A stretch of DNA of 64,000 nt from NCBI GenBank assembly GCA_963770245.1, contig CAVYOX010000015.1, positions 62,001 through 126,000 on the forward strand, given 5' to 3'. The notes under the pieces are model-generated. The model saw only the letters and a list, made by a program, of their open reading frames with translations, ran no database searches and was not told the DNA's origin. How positions within the stretch are numbered: the stretch's first letter is position 1; each line of letters opens with the position of its first letter. Made by a program: the position numbers and the translations under genes. The DNA is from PALSA-270 sp963770245 (GTDB lineage Bacteria; Acidobacteriota; Terriglobia; Terriglobales; Acidobacteriaceae). Positions 1 to 9,008 of this stretch are shown here, piece after piece.

Positions 1-2
1 AA

Positions 3-326
3 CCAGGTGTGATCGCCACCCCGATCTTTGGCAAAATCGAGGCCGTCCCCAAAGCTACGCGCTATCCGCAGCTGAGGCGATTGAACGCCCTGTTCCGCAC
101 CTCGCTCGAGAACCCCGTCTCTCCCTACCTGGTCGGGGAGAAGATTCGCGAGATTGTGGATAGCGGTACCTGGCAGTTGCGTCATCCCGTAGGTCCGGAT
201 GCGGCCGGACTCCTGGCCTGGCGCGCGTCTATGACTGACGAGCAGTGGGTGGATTGGGGGGCCCAGAGCGATGAGGCCTGGGTTCGCTCGGTGCATGACA
301 TCTTAGGCCTGGACGTCAAGCTCTAG
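3..326 (+). CDS. Short-chain dehydrogenase/reductase, C-terminal part (cut by window edge)
   Basis: The frame is open from the first bases of the window and reads P-G-V-I-A-T-P-I-F, the 'PG' segment that follows the catalytic Y-x3-K in classical SDR oxidoreductases. The remaining part is the helical C-terminal region (YLVGEKIREIVDSG, then WVDWGAQSDEAW), which shapes the substrate pocket. The Rossmann fold and catalytic residues lie outside the window, so substrate and cofactor preference cannot be read. A GTG at position 9 is open but is almost certainly internal. The stop at 324-326 is followed by about 165 bases without a gene. Confidence 0.7.
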   Translation, partial: PGVIATPIFGKIEAVPKATRYPQLRRLNALFRTSLENPVSPYLVGEKIREIVDSGTWQLRHPVGPDAAGLLAWRASMTDEQWVDWGAQSDEAWVRSVHDILGLDVKL

Positions 327-492
327 ACCGATCGGTCGGGGCATCGCTTCCTGAGATGGGACGGGAAAAACGGGCTGCGCTTCCGCTAGTTCAACAGCCA
401 CGCGAATAGAGTGCCTTATTCGTCAGCCAGTTACAAACAATTCTTAATGTGATATTTTGATTTCAAGAAACTTGGGGCAGGGGGATGCGGGT

Positions 493-889
493 CTAGTTCA
501 ATCCCTTGACTGCGTAGCCTTCCGACAGCACCTGATCATAGACACAGACATACGCCTTTCCGTCGAATGGAAAGCGCTCCCGTCTTCAGCCGTTCGCGCA
601 GGGTTTCGCCTTCGAGCAGCTCGGAGACCACATAGAACACCCCACGTTCGTCCCCAGTGTCGAAAATCGAAACAATGTTGGGATGATTGAGCGCAGCAGC
701 CGCGCGTGCTTCCTGCGCAAAGCGTTCCAGACGATCGCGATCCGCCGAAAAAGACGCCGGTAGTGCCTTGATCGCCACATCGCGTCCTAGCCGGGTATCC
801 GGGGCACGGTACACTTCGCCCATGCCGCCCGCACCGAGCGGAGACCGGATCTCATAGGGTCCCAGAATCGTTCCAGCGGAGAGTGCCAT
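493..889 (-). pseudogene. Ser/Thr protein kinase with its middle deleted (N-lobe joined to a PD40-like tail)
   Basis: The intact start MALSAGTILGPYEI leads into a PknB-type N-lobe with the glycine loop GAGGMGEVYRA and the ATP-binding lysine in DVAIKALP. Homology stops around LRERLKTGALSI, before the HRD catalytic loop and DFG. The kinase frame then ends at 536. In the neighbouring frame the sequence continues AYVCVYDQVLSEGYAVKGLN and stops at 493-495. This resembles the extreme C-terminus of acidobacterial kinases with PD40/WD40-like sensor domains (roughly 'YAYSY-LSDLYLV-GLK'). The simplest reading is one large internal deletion that removed the rest of the kinase, the membrane segment and the propeller and shifted the frame. 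It cannot be an active kinase. The N-terminal call is firm; the tail assignment rests on memory of the family. Confidence 0.75.
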
Positions 890-1093
890 TCGTGGGCTGC
901 CTGATAACGGCATTTCAACTGTACGACCGAAACCCGGCCTAGGGGAATGTTCAACCCGCCTCCCGATATGCCGCTCGAGGTCCGCGCCGGCAGGGGCGAG
1001 GCCAGTGACAGGAATGTCGGCTATTTGTCATTGCTGGCAGCGTGCCGGTTCCACTAACCTTGCTTCGTCTTAGAAGTTCAGCGATTTCGAACA

Positions 1094-3880
1094 TCAAGAA
1101 TGCAACTTAGACGCATGCACTCCAACGACTTGCGGAGTAAAGCGGAGGACCCCATCTGCAATGCCGCTTTCGAGCAACTGGACGAACTGGTCGGGAGGTA
1201 ATGCCTTAGAGAAGTAATATCCTTGCGCCTCGTCACACTGGCGAGCTTGCAAGAAAGCCAGTTCTTGTTTCGTTTCTACGCCTTCAGCAACCACGCGCAG
1301 CTTTAGGCTTCGACCCATGGCGATCACGGCGGACACGATAGTTGTCTCCTCGGGAGTGGTGGTGATCTGACGAACAAATGACTGATCGATCTTCAAAGCG
1401 TCAATTGGAAATTTTCTTAGATAGCTCAAGCTGGAATAGCCGGTACCGAAGTCGTCCACCGTGAGTTGCACCCCCCTCGCCCGCAGAGTCTTGAGGGTGG
1501 CTTCGGTCGACTCGGCATGCTTCATCAGAACGCTTTCGGTCAGCTCCAGTTCGAGAGATCCCGCATCCAAGCCCGTATCCCTGAGCACTCCAACGATGTC
1601 TTCCAGAAAGTTCTCGCCTCGGAACTGCAGCGCGGAAATGTTCACCGCCATTGTAGCCAAGGAAAAGCCTGCGTCGAGCCAGGCCATGGCTTGCCTGCAG
1701 GCTTCCACAAGGACCCAATGGCCGATCGGCAGAATGAGGCCGCAGGCTTCCGCCACCGGAATGAACTGCGCCGGCGAAATCGGCCCCCGAACCGGATGCG
1801 TCCACCGAATCAATGCCTCGGCGCCCGTAATCTCGCCCGTCCTGAGATTGATCCTCGGCTGATAGTGCAGCGCGAACTCCTTCCGTTCTAGGGCCCGCCG
1901 CAGATTTTCCTCGATGGATTGCCGCTCCACGGCGCGGACGTTCATGGCAGGCTTGAAAAACTGATAGCTCTGCTGCCTGCTTTCTTTTGCCTGGTACATG
2001 GCTGTGTCCGCGTTCTTGATAAGTGTCTCCGCATCACGGCCGTCATCCGGATAGACACTGACCCCAATGCTGGTGGTGACGAAAAGATCGTGCCCGTCGA
2101 TCGAATGTGCTTCCGCCACGGCCCGCAGCATTCGGCTCGCGGTGATGGCCGCGTCTTCGGCTCGTTCCATTTCGGACAGCAGTACGACGAATTCATCGCC
2201 TCCCTGACGACTGACCGTGTCGGCGGAGCGTACGCAAGCCACCAGGCGGGTGGCAATCGATTGCAGAAGCTTGTCGCCGGTGGGATGTCCCAGCGAATCA
2301 TTGATGTGTTTGAAGCCGTCCAAATCCAAGAACAAGATCGCGACCTTTTTCAGGTGACGAGGTGCCAGAGCAATGGCCTGGGTAATCCGGTCTTGCAAGA
2401 GCATCCGATTAGGCAGGCCGGTCAGAAAGTCGTGGCGTGCCGAATGGGTCACCTGGAGCGACAATGCCAGAGCCGCACTCACGTCGCGGAAAACGATCAC
2501 CGCGCCGGACACCCGCCCTTCACGGTCGTGGATGGGGGAGACGGAGTCTTCGATCGGAGTTTCAAATCCATCCCGCCGGATGAGAATACAGTTCGGCGGC
2601 AAGTGTAGGGTTTGGTTTTGTGCCACCACCATTTCCATCGGATTCGGAATGGTCTCGTGACTTGTGCCATCGAGGATTTGGAGGACCTCGGGCATAGGCC
2701 GCCCGAACGCTTCTTGCGGCGACCAGCCCGACATGACTTCTGCGACTTGATTGAAGAAACTGATATTCCCCGAGATATCGGTGCAAACTACAGCGTCGCC
2801 GATGCTGTTCAGGGTCACCTGGGCGCGTTCCTTTTCTGCAAACAACGCGTCTTTCAGGTTCTGGCTCTCCGTGATATCGGTGTTTGTGCCGAACCAGCGC
2901 AAGACCTTTCCCTCCGAGTTGCGGATGGGAACCGCCCGGGAGAGAAACCAGCGGTATTGGCCATCCTGGCCGCGGAGCGGAAATGTATCTTCCCAGGCCT
3001 CGCCTGCCTGGAAGGACCGGATGATCTTGTCCATCACCCTCTTCTTGTGCTCGGGATGGTGCACCTTTTTCCAGCCCAGATCGGCCATCTCCTCGAGGGT
3101 TGTGCCAGTGTAGTCAAACCAGCGTTGGTTGTACCAGAAGATCCAGCCCGTCGCATCCGCCATCCATGCCAGTTGGGAAATGTTATTTGCCAGGTCGCGG
3201 AACCTCTCCTCGCCTTCGCGTAGTGCTTGTTCTGCCAGCTCACGTCTGGAGTTGTCGCGCTGAACGCTCCAACCTGCTACCGCGGCGATCAACAGGCTCA
3301 GGGAGGTTCCAAGCAAAAGCACGATTCTAGTCTGGTGTAAGCGTCGCGTCACATCCGCTTCACGTATCACCAGCAATCGCCGCTCTTCGGATTGCATCTC
3401 ATCGACGACCCCTTGCAGGTCGCGCATGAGTTGCTCGCCCCGGCCGGTTCGCAGGAGATTCATGGACTTCTCAAGTCCCTTGTCCCGGCGCAGGCTGATG
3501 CCCATTTCTGAGAACCGTATCTTTTGAGCGGCTAGCATTTTGAGGGCTGGAATCCGGCGTTGCTGTGACGGGCTGTCCACCGTCAAGGTCGTAACTGCTG
3601 CTTCATCCTCCTCTGCTCTGAGCATCTGGGCATGCAAGGACTCGAGGTAGAACTCATTGCCACTCAATACAAATCCACGGGCGGACGATTCGATGCTCTT
3701 GACCGATAGCAGGAGATCCTGGAGGGTCTCGAGAACCTTGTGCGTGTGCTGTACCCATCGGTCGCTTTCGCCCGAAGCCAGGATGGAGCGATAGGAAACC
3801 GCTCCTACGAATAGGACGATCAAAAGGGCAGTCCCGAACCCGAGTTGTACCTTCCAATTCAAGCTGGATTTGGTCCTCAT
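1094..3880 (-). CDS. Membrane CHASE3-PAS-PAS-GGDEF-EAL cyclic-di-GMP protein
   Basis: A protein of about 928 residues that could make and/or degrade cyclic di-GMP in response to a signal. A first membrane helix (WKVQLGFGTALLIVLFVGAV) is followed by a CHASE3-like periplasmic helical domain (to about residue 180), a second membrane helix (VLLLGTSLSLLIAAVAGW), two PAS/PAC domains (about 225-480), a GGDEF domain with an intact GGDEF active site near residue 560 (RQGGDEFVVLL), and an EAL domain with AEALIRW near residue 687 and the loop VDDFGTGYSSLSYL. Both catalytic signatures look intact. The ATG at 3880 is preferred over the upstream TTG at 3898: it has AGGTGA just ahead and aligns exactly with the start of the CHASE3 remnant at 17215 (MRTKSSLNWKVQLGFG against MKPKPRLNRKVQLGFG). 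It stands alone, and no dedicated partner is adjacent. Confidence 0.9.
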   Translation of the reverse strand: MRTKSSLNWKVQLGFGTALLIVLFVGAVSYRSILASGESDRWVQHTHKVLETLQDLLLSVKSIESSARGFVLSGNEFYLESLHAQMLRAEEDEAAVTTLTVDSPSQQRRIPALKMLAAQKIRFSEMGISLRRDKGLEKSMNLLRTGRGEQLMRDLQGVVDEMQSEERRLLVIREADVTRRLHQTRIVLLLGTSLSLLIAAVAGWSVQRDNSRRELAEQALREGEERFRDLANNISQLAWMADATGWIFWYNQRWFDYTGTTLEEMADLGWKKVHHPEHKKRVMDKIIRSFQAGEAWEDTFPLRGQDGQYRWFLSRAVPIRNSEGKVLRWFGTNTDITESQNLKDALFAEKERAQVTLNSIGDAVVCTDISGNISFFNQVAEVMSGWSPQEAFGRPMPEVLQILDGTSHETIPNPMEMVVAQNQTLHLPPNCILIRRDGFETPIEDSVSPIHDREGRVSGAVIVFRDVSAALALSLQVTHSARHDFLTGLPNRMLLQDRITQAIALAPRHLKKVAILFLDLDGFKHINDSLGHPTGDKLLQSIATRLVACVRSADTVSRQGGDEFVVLLSEMERAEDAAITASRMLRAVAEAHSIDGHDLFVTTSIGVSVYPDDGRDAETLIKNADTAMYQAKESRQQSYQFFKPAMNVRAVERQSIEENLRRALERKEFALHYQPRINLRTGEITGAEALIRWTHPVRGPISPAQFIPVAEACGLILPIGHWVLVEACRQAMAWLDAGFSLATMAVNISALQFRGENFLEDIVGVLRDTGLDAGSLELELTESVLMKHAESTEATLKTLRARGVQLTVDDFGTGYSSLSYLRKFPIDALKIDQSFVRQITTTPEETTIVSAVIAMGRSLKLRVVAEGVETKQELAFLQARQCDEAQGYYFSKALPPDQFVQLLESGIADGVLRFTPQVVGVHASKLHS

Positions 3881-4016
3881 TTCACCTGGCTTTTGCAATG
3901 CGAGCGCTGCGTTGTTCCTATTTCCATTCCCGCGCCGGATCCACAGTCATTCACCCTCCCGAGAGAAGATAAAATTCGGACGGCCAAAATGGCGCGCCGA
4001 TTCTCGATTTGCATCA

Positions 4017-4460
4017 TCAAAATCCCAACCTCGCAGAAGCCATCTTGGCTCCGGTCACCCGTACGGTGATCTTCTCGAAAGCGATGTCGCGGGCGGCAGC
4101 CGGGGAACCGTATCTGGGTTTCGTATCGATATTGAATGGCAAGAAGCCGCAGTCATCGGTTGAACCCACTCGCTCCAAGATGGCGAAGTATTGCCTGTCC
4201 GGCGCCCGATCTTCAGCCAGACCTCGGCCTTCGAAAGTATCCATCAGGGGATAGGTGGCAAAGCTTGAGGCACTCCGCTCGCCGTCGGAGACAGTCGGCG
4301 CGCCCGTGGCTTCCATCCGCGTGGTCGAGTCGAGGCACGCCGTGTCCGGTTCTTGAGCTAACTGCTGCAGCGTAGTCTTCCGGGCGTCGTAGTCCTGAAT
4401 GGCAGCCTGCAGTCTTGCTGGACGTGGGAGAGATCCCACATTCTCCGTGGGAAGTGGCAT
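4017..4460 (-). pseudogene. Cobalamin-independent methionine synthase-like gene with an in-frame internal deletion
   Basis: The first ~92 residues (PTENVGSLPRPARL, RMEATGAPTVSDGE, SSFATYPLMDT) match the N-terminus of the ~370-residue MetE C-terminal-domain-like methyltransferases. The last ~53 residues (VGSTDDCGFLPFNID, then AFEKITVRVTGAKMA) match the end of the same family, including the Cys of the STDDCGF segment that is normally the last zinc ligand. About 220 residues between them, carrying the His-x-Cys zinc ligands and most of the barrel, are missing, and the frame is kept across the join near 4181. The product would be 147 residues and cannot be an active methyltransferase. It could still be translated, since the start and frame are intact. 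Family assignment is from recognised motifs; the deletion is inferred from normal length. Confidence 0.75.
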
Positions 4461-4780
4461 TGAATTTTCCTTGTCCAGACCTGATTGTCAGTTCGGGTGG
4501 CTATTTGGTTCTCGGATTCGTCCAAAGCAAACACGTATAAGCGATTTGTATCAGTATCGCAACCAGCGCAACTGTGTCGGATTGCTCACTCGGCGGTCGG
4601 AGGCTGGCAATCCCGTTTGCCGTAAAAGATTAAATTCTTCTTTTCTAGAGCGCTCACCTCGGGCCACCCATCGAAAAGACGCAGAGTGGTCCCTCGAGGC
4701 CCGTGGCGATTGCTGCCGGGTGAGGGTCAAGGACGTGGGGTAGGGAAGCGCAGCTCGACCGATTTACAGCCGAGTAATGC
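4461..4780. other. Intergenic stretch without a recognisable gene
   Basis: About 320 bases lie between the start of the deleted methionine-synthase-like gene and the end of the F420/NADP reductase-like gene. Both genes are on the minus strand. Open frames here are short and show no family motif. No convincing terminator hairpin or RNA was seen. Confidence 0.4.
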
Positions 4781-5422
4781 CTACTCTCGCAGCAATTTGA
4801 AGGCGTGCGTCCACTCATTCCGCAGAAAGCCGGGAAGACACCAGAGCATGCAGAGAGGTTCGATCGCGCGAGCAGCTTCCACTTGCCCCATGTCCGCCGT
4901 CTCCCAACCGAACTGATCAAGAATCTGTGTCACTGTCTTCTTGGCTGCTTCGTCGTTGCCACAGATGAACATGGTCGGCTTCCCGGACTGGTACTGCGGG
5001 TTGACGAATTGCCGGTTCCCCACCGAGCTGAATGCTTTCACGAAGTGAGCGCCGGAAAATTCTCGCTGCAATCGCTCCATCAGGGATTCATCGTAGGTGG
5101 TGAAAAACTTGAGCACGCCGTGCGTGGGTGGATCATCCGCAATAGGGTTGGTGGCATCGATGACCGGTTTTCGAGAGAGATTTTCGCTTCCGGCGGCACG
5201 TAGTGCAGCTGCCGCGGCCAGACCCTTGACAGCCAGAACGACCACCTCCCCAAAGCTTGCGGAATCGCTGAAGCTGCCGACAAGCGCCTTTGGATTCTCG
5301 CGATGCCATCCCGCGAGCTTTGTCCGGTCGCGCGTACCGACCATGGTGTCGTGCCCGTGCCTGAGAAAGCCGGTCGCGAGCGTCTGCGCAACGATGCCGG
5401 AACCGAGAACTCCGATCTTCAT
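4781..5422 (-). CDS. NADPH-dependent F420 reductase-like oxidoreductase
   Basis: A 213-residue Rossmann protein of the coenzyme F420/NADP oxidoreductase family (NADP_oxidored_F420). The N-terminus MKIGVLGSGIVAQTLATGF carries the GxGxxA dinucleotide loop, followed by GTRD, the usual phosphate-recognition strand for NADPH. Later segments (VVLAVKG, VIDATNPI, VKAFSSVGNRQFVNP, ADMGQVEAARAIEPL) are typical. These proteins either move hydride between NADP and F420 or act on other ferric/flavin substrates; the partner cannot be read here. The ATG at 5422 is chosen because GCAGGAGG lies just upstream; an open frame to 5464 is not needed. A remnant of an F420-type LLM oxidoreductase sits at 20.2-20.4 kb, so F420 chemistry in this genome is plausible but unproven. 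Confidence 0.8.
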   Translation of the reverse strand: MKIGVLGSGIVAQTLATGFLRHGHDTMVGTRDRTKLAGWHRENPKALVGSFSDSASFGEVVVLAVKGLAAAAALRAAGSENLSRKPVIDATNPIADDPPTHGVLKFFTTYDESLMERLQREFSGAHFVKAFSSVGNRQFVNPQYQSGKPTMFICGNDEAAKKTVTQILDQFGWETADMGQVEAARAIEPLCMLWCLPGFLRNEWTHAFKLLRE

Positions 5423-5962
5423 GCCGAATTCCTCCTGCTCTAGGTGGAGACCGCGCCAACCCATCCCAGACTATAACCCGACAGAAGTTGTCTCGCAGCC
5501 CAGTTTCGCCCCCGATCTGCGAGGCGGCGCTCATTCGCAGCTTCACGATGGCCGCGGGCGGGGCGGTGAGTGGAACGCCTGGCGTCTCGCCACGGCTCCG
5601 GCCGAGGGGACCCTTTCCTGGACCGTTTTCGGATCGGCTGTCAGCAGCGGCGCGAATGACCGCCCAGATCAGTTTCGTCTTTATCCCGCCAAGGTTGCCC
5701 GCGGCACAGGCGAGGCACAGGGAGCACGACCTTCAATTCGATAGATTTCGCTTCATCGTTGGCCTCCGCTACCAATCCCTGGCCTGGCCCCATGTACTTC
5801 TGACATCTGCCCAAGAGCTCTGATCCGGTTCACGATAGTGACCGTTCGCACTCCATGGCTTGGCTGTGACCCTAAGCGACCTCCGGGTCGCAAGAATCGG
5901 CGATAGCGTCTCCAAAAGTCCATTCCCCAAAAGCCCAAGACTGTGGCCGGAAAGGTTTGAGC
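5423..5962. other. Intergenic region with a possible coding remnant
   Basis: A 540-base divergent region between the reductase-like gene (minus) and the beta-helix protein (plus). On the plus strand a frame ending at 5744 reads like protein (EWNAWRLATAPAEGTLSW, then DQFRLYPAKVARGTGEAQG), but no start and no family could be identified, so it may be a gene remnant. A short hairpin (GCGACC-TCC-GGGTCGC) sits near 5877-5892. An AAAGG ribosome-binding site at 5951-5955 serves the ATG at 5963. Confidence 0.4.
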
Positions 5963-8323
5963 ATGACAAAGCACTCCCCCAAAAAGAATGTAATTACACT
6001 GCTACTACTCACTGCTGCATTTACCTTCCTATTCCAAGACCTTGCTCTTGGCCAGGGTTCCCACAGAAACTCACGGTCTCTACAATCGATCACCGTCAAC
6101 CCTGCTTCCGCTGCGATCACCATAGGCGCAACCCAGCAGTTCACGGCCACCGGCAACTACCGCAATGGAACGACACGGGACCTGACCTCGCGCGTCACCT
6201 GGAATTCTTCGGTTCTGGCCGACGCAACAATTACGGCAGGCCTGGCCAGAGGACTGGCGGCGGGAAGCACGAGCATCACGGCCGCCCTGTCAGGAATCAC
6301 CAGCAGTCCAGCCCCTCTGACCGTGACGGCGACGGCAGCGTCGGTGGCCGTGCTGCAGTCGATCACGGTGAGCCCCAGTTCGGCTTCGATCACCGTGGGC
6401 GCGACCGAGCAGTTCACGGCCACCGGCCACTATAGTGACGGCAGCACCAAGAGTTTGACCGCGAGCGCGACTTGGAATTCTTCGGTTTCGACCGACGCCA
6501 CCGTCGCGGCGGGCCTGGCCACAGGAGTGGCGGCGGGCGGCACGAGCATCACGGCCGCTATGTCAGGAATCACCAGTGGTTCAGCCGCTCTCACCGTGAC
6601 GGCTGCTCCGGCGGCGGTGCTGCAGTCGATCACCGTGAGCCCCAGTTCCGCTTCGATCACAGTGGGCGCGACCGAGCAATTCACGGCGACGGGACACTAC
6701 AGCGACGGCACCACCTCGAATCTGACCTCGCTTGCCACTTGGGCGGCTTCGGTTCCGACCGACGCGACCATTACGGCGGGTCTGGCCAAAGCCTTGGCGG
6801 CCGGAAGCACCAACGTGACCGCCACCCTGTCCGGTGTGACCAGCAGTCCGGTCGCGGTGCTGGCCGTCACGGCCGCGGTAGCGCCCGGAGGCGGCAACAC
6901 CTTCTACGTGGCGACCACGGGCAATGACTCCAACTCCGGCACGCTGGCCTCTCCCTGGGGCACCATTCAACATGCGGCGAGCACAGTGCAGGCCGGGGAT
7001 ACGGTGTTCGTACGCGCCGGCGTCTACAGCGAGTCGGTCAATATCGCGGTCTCGGGCTCTGCCGGGGCCGGTCCGGTCACCTTCGAGAGCTATCCCGGGG
7101 AAACCGCCATCGTCGACGGCACGGGACTGACCCCCTCGAGCTCCGACACCCAGGGTCTGTTTAACATCGTGAATCAAAGTTACGTCACCATCGAAGGTTT
7201 CGAGATCCGCAACTACACGACCTCGAACGCCAACTCCGTTCCGGCCGGAATCTGGGTGACGGGTTCGGGCAGCAACGTGCAGATTCTGAATAACCTCGTG
7301 CACAACATCACCACCACCTCGGAGAAAAACGGCAACGCCTTTGGCATCGCGGTCTACGGCAGTGGTGCGCCGGCATCGATTGACAGCCTCACCATCAGCG
7401 GAAACCAGGTGTATGACCTGAAGACGGGAAACAGCGAATCGGTGAACGTGGACGGTAACGTCACCAATTTTGCCATCACCAATAACATCATCCACGACAA
7501 TGACAACATCGGGATCGACGCCATCGGTTTCGAAGGCGTTTCCTCGAGCCCCACCTACGACTATGCCCGCAGCGGGAGCATTAGCGGGAATACGGTCTAC
7601 AACATCAGCGCCATCAACAACCCTGGCGAAGGCAATCAGTACGATGCCGACGGCATTTATGTGGACGGGGGCTCGCAGATCATCGTCGAGCGCAACCTGC
7701 TCTACAACAATGACCTCAATATCGAAGCGGCCAGCGAGCACTCCGGCCACGTATCCAGCTTCGTCACCATTCGCAACAATGTGGTGTACCACGGCAACTC
7801 GGTGGGCATTTCGATCGGCGGGTACGCCAGCAACGTGGGCGGCAGCGACCACATCACCATTGTCAACAACACGCTATTTGAAAATGATACGCAGAACACC
7901 GGCAGCGGGGAGCTGCAGGTGCAGTACTATGCCACCAACTGCGTATTTGAGAACAACATTGTGTACGCCTCGTCCCAGGGATTGTTCATCAACAATTACA
8001 CCACGAGCGAACCTTCTCCGCTGGCGGTGGATTACAACCTCTACTTCTCTTCCTTGAACTCGGCCTCGGCCGATTTCCTCTGGAACAGCACCGATCACAC
8101 GGGCTTCTCCTCCTATCAGTCGGCTACGGGCGAGGACAGCCACTCGCAATATGCGGATCCGCTCTTCCTGAGCCTAACCACACCCAACCTGCAGGTCGAA
8201 TCCACCTCGCCTGCGGTGAACCAAGGTATCAATCTGGGGGCAACCATCGAAGGCACGCTGGACTTTGCCGGAAATACGCGCGCCCCGGGCAGCGGCATCG
8301 ACATCGGTGCTTATCAGCAGTAG
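5963..8323 (+). CDS. Secreted Big_2-repeat and right-handed beta-helix protein
   Basis: A 786-residue exported protein. A basic start and hydrophobic stretch (NVITLLLLTAAFTFLF) ending near ALGQ form a signal peptide. Three bacterial Ig-like (Big_2) domains of ~89 residues follow (each beginning LQSITV and containing FTATG). Then comes a DUF1565/pectate-lyase-like right-handed beta-helix beginning FYVATTGNDSNSGTL, with many N-N-I/N-N-V turns (ILNNLVHN, VERNLLYNN, FENNIVYAS). Such helices bind or cleave polysaccharides, but no lyase catalytic set could be fixed, so enzyme activity is open. No C-terminal anchor or sorting motif is seen, so release or surface association are both possible. The start is the ATG at 5963 behind AAAGG; a TTG at 5957 is also open. 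It is not in an operon. Confidence 0.85.
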   Translation: MTKHSPKKNVITLLLLTAAFTFLFQDLALGQGSHRNSRSLQSITVNPASAAITIGATQQFTATGNYRNGTTRDLTSRVTWNSSVLADATITAGLARGLAAGSTSITAALSGITSSPAPLTVTATAASVAVLQSITVSPSSASITVGATEQFTATGHYSDGSTKSLTASATWNSSVSTDATVAAGLATGVAAGGTSITAAMSGITSGSAALTVTAAPAAVLQSITVSPSSASITVGATEQFTATGHYSDGTTSNLTSLATWAASVPTDATITAGLAKALAAGSTNVTATLSGVTSSPVAVLAVTAAVAPGGGNTFYVATTGNDSNSGTLASPWGTIQHAASTVQAGDTVFVRAGVYSESVNIAVSGSAGAGPVTFESYPGETAIVDGTGLTPSSSDTQGLFNIVNQSYVTIEGFEIRNYTTSNANSVPAGIWVTGSGSNVQILNNLVHNITTTSEKNGNAFGIAVYGSGAPASIDSLTISGNQVYDLKTGNSESVNVDGNVTNFAITNNIIHDNDNIGIDAIGFEGVSSSPTYDYARSGSISGNTVYNISAINNPGEGNQYDADGIYVDGGSQIIVERNLLYNNDLNIEAASEHSGHVSSFVTIRNNVVYHGNSVGISIGGYASNVGGSDHITIVNNTLFENDTQNTGSGELQVQYYATNCVFENNIVYASSQGLFINNYTTSEPSPLAVDYNLYFSSLNSASADFLWNSTDHTGFSSYQSATGEDSHSQYADPLFLSLTTPNLQVESTSPAVNQGINLGATIEGTLDFAGNTRAPGSGIDIGAYQQ
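6080..6870 (+). repeat. Three tandem ~267-bp repeats encoding Big_2 domains
   Basis: Units begin near 6080, 6352 and 6619. Units two and three are nearly identical at the DNA level over their first ~90 bases (both contain CTGCAGTCGATCACCGTGAG), while unit one is more diverged. This points to duplication or gene conversion of the Ig-like module and could allow changes in repeat number. Confidence 0.85.
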
Positions 8324-8488
8324 TCAGCTACACAGTAAGTGCCGGAGCCATGCGGAACTGCATGTAAGTAAGAACGGAAAAGTCGTCGACTTGTGATGCC
8401 GGAGGAACCACTGATTCCACTAACCCGACTAGCCCGATAACTGCCCTACCAGTTACAATACGACTCGTTGTTTCTCTAGAGGGGGAAT

Positions 8489-8851
8489 ATGACGAATCTA
8501 AACAACGCGCTTCATGAACTTCGTGAAGAGCACAAGCAGGTACAGAAGCAGGTTAAGCAGTTGGAAGAAGCAATCTCTGCAATCGAGGGACTAGCCGGCA
8601 CTTCGACAATCGCGCGCCATGGCACCCAGCCAAGCCGATCGATATCCGCCGCTGCACGAAGGCGAATGGCACGGGCCCAGAAAGCTCGGTGGACGAAGTG
8701 GCGGGAATCGAGGACGACTTTGTCGGCAAAGACCGCCGGCAAGGCTCCCGCGAAGCGCATCCTATCAACCTCTGCTCGGCGAAAGATCGCGGCCGCGCAA
8801 CGGGCGAGGTGGGCGCGGTTCAGGGCGAGGCAAGAAAAGAAAGCTGCATAG
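8489..8851 (+). CDS. Small basic protein with N-terminal coiled coil and two KARW repeats (paralogue A)
   Basis: A 120-residue, strongly basic protein. Residues 1-40 form a heptad-like helix (ELREEHKQVQKQVKQLEEAI). Two copies of a ~20-residue motif follow: SAAARRRMARAQKARWTKW (about 51-70) and STSARRKIAAAQRARWARF (about 93-112). The arrangement matches the protein at 21634-21957, so this is a paralogous family. The regularly spaced Arg/Lys and Trp after a coiled coil suggest a dimeric DNA- or RNA-binding, nucleoid-type protein; this is inference, as no function is established that I know of. GAGGGGG stands 4-5 bases ahead of the ATG. A strong terminator follows the gene, so it is transcribed alone. 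Confidence 0.8.
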   Translation: MTNLNNALHELREEHKQVQKQVKQLEEAISAIEGLAGTSTIARHGTQPSRSISAAARRRMARAQKARWTKWRESRTTLSAKTAGKAPAKRILSTSARRKIAAAQRARWARFRARQEKKAA

Positions 8852-8872
8852 AATGCTCCGCATATGCGACAA

Positions 8873-8899
8873 AAGCCCGCCACCCTCCGTGGCGGGCTT
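8873..8899 (+). terminator. Rho-independent terminator after the KARW gene
   Basis: A perfect 11-bp stem (AAGCCCGCCAC paired with GTGGCGGGCTT) with a 5-base loop, followed by GTTGTTTG. It begins 22 bases after the stop codon. The A-rich 5' side could also let it work for the minus-strand gene ending at 9009. Confidence 0.85.
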
Positions 8900-9008
8900 G
8901 TTGTTTGGGTTGGTGAAACCGCTATCGGCCGAGACAGCTTGCTTACCCCGGCGAGGCGGCCCATGAGTACGCCCTCGAGCCGTATGGATTCGGCGCAGCT
9001 AGGATCCG

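Noticed and set aside
6581..7852. 423-codon open frame antisense to the beta-helix gene
   Set aside because: It mirrors the repetitive coding strand, is Val/Asp/Arg-rich with no domain, and overlaps a gene with a clear signal peptide and domains.
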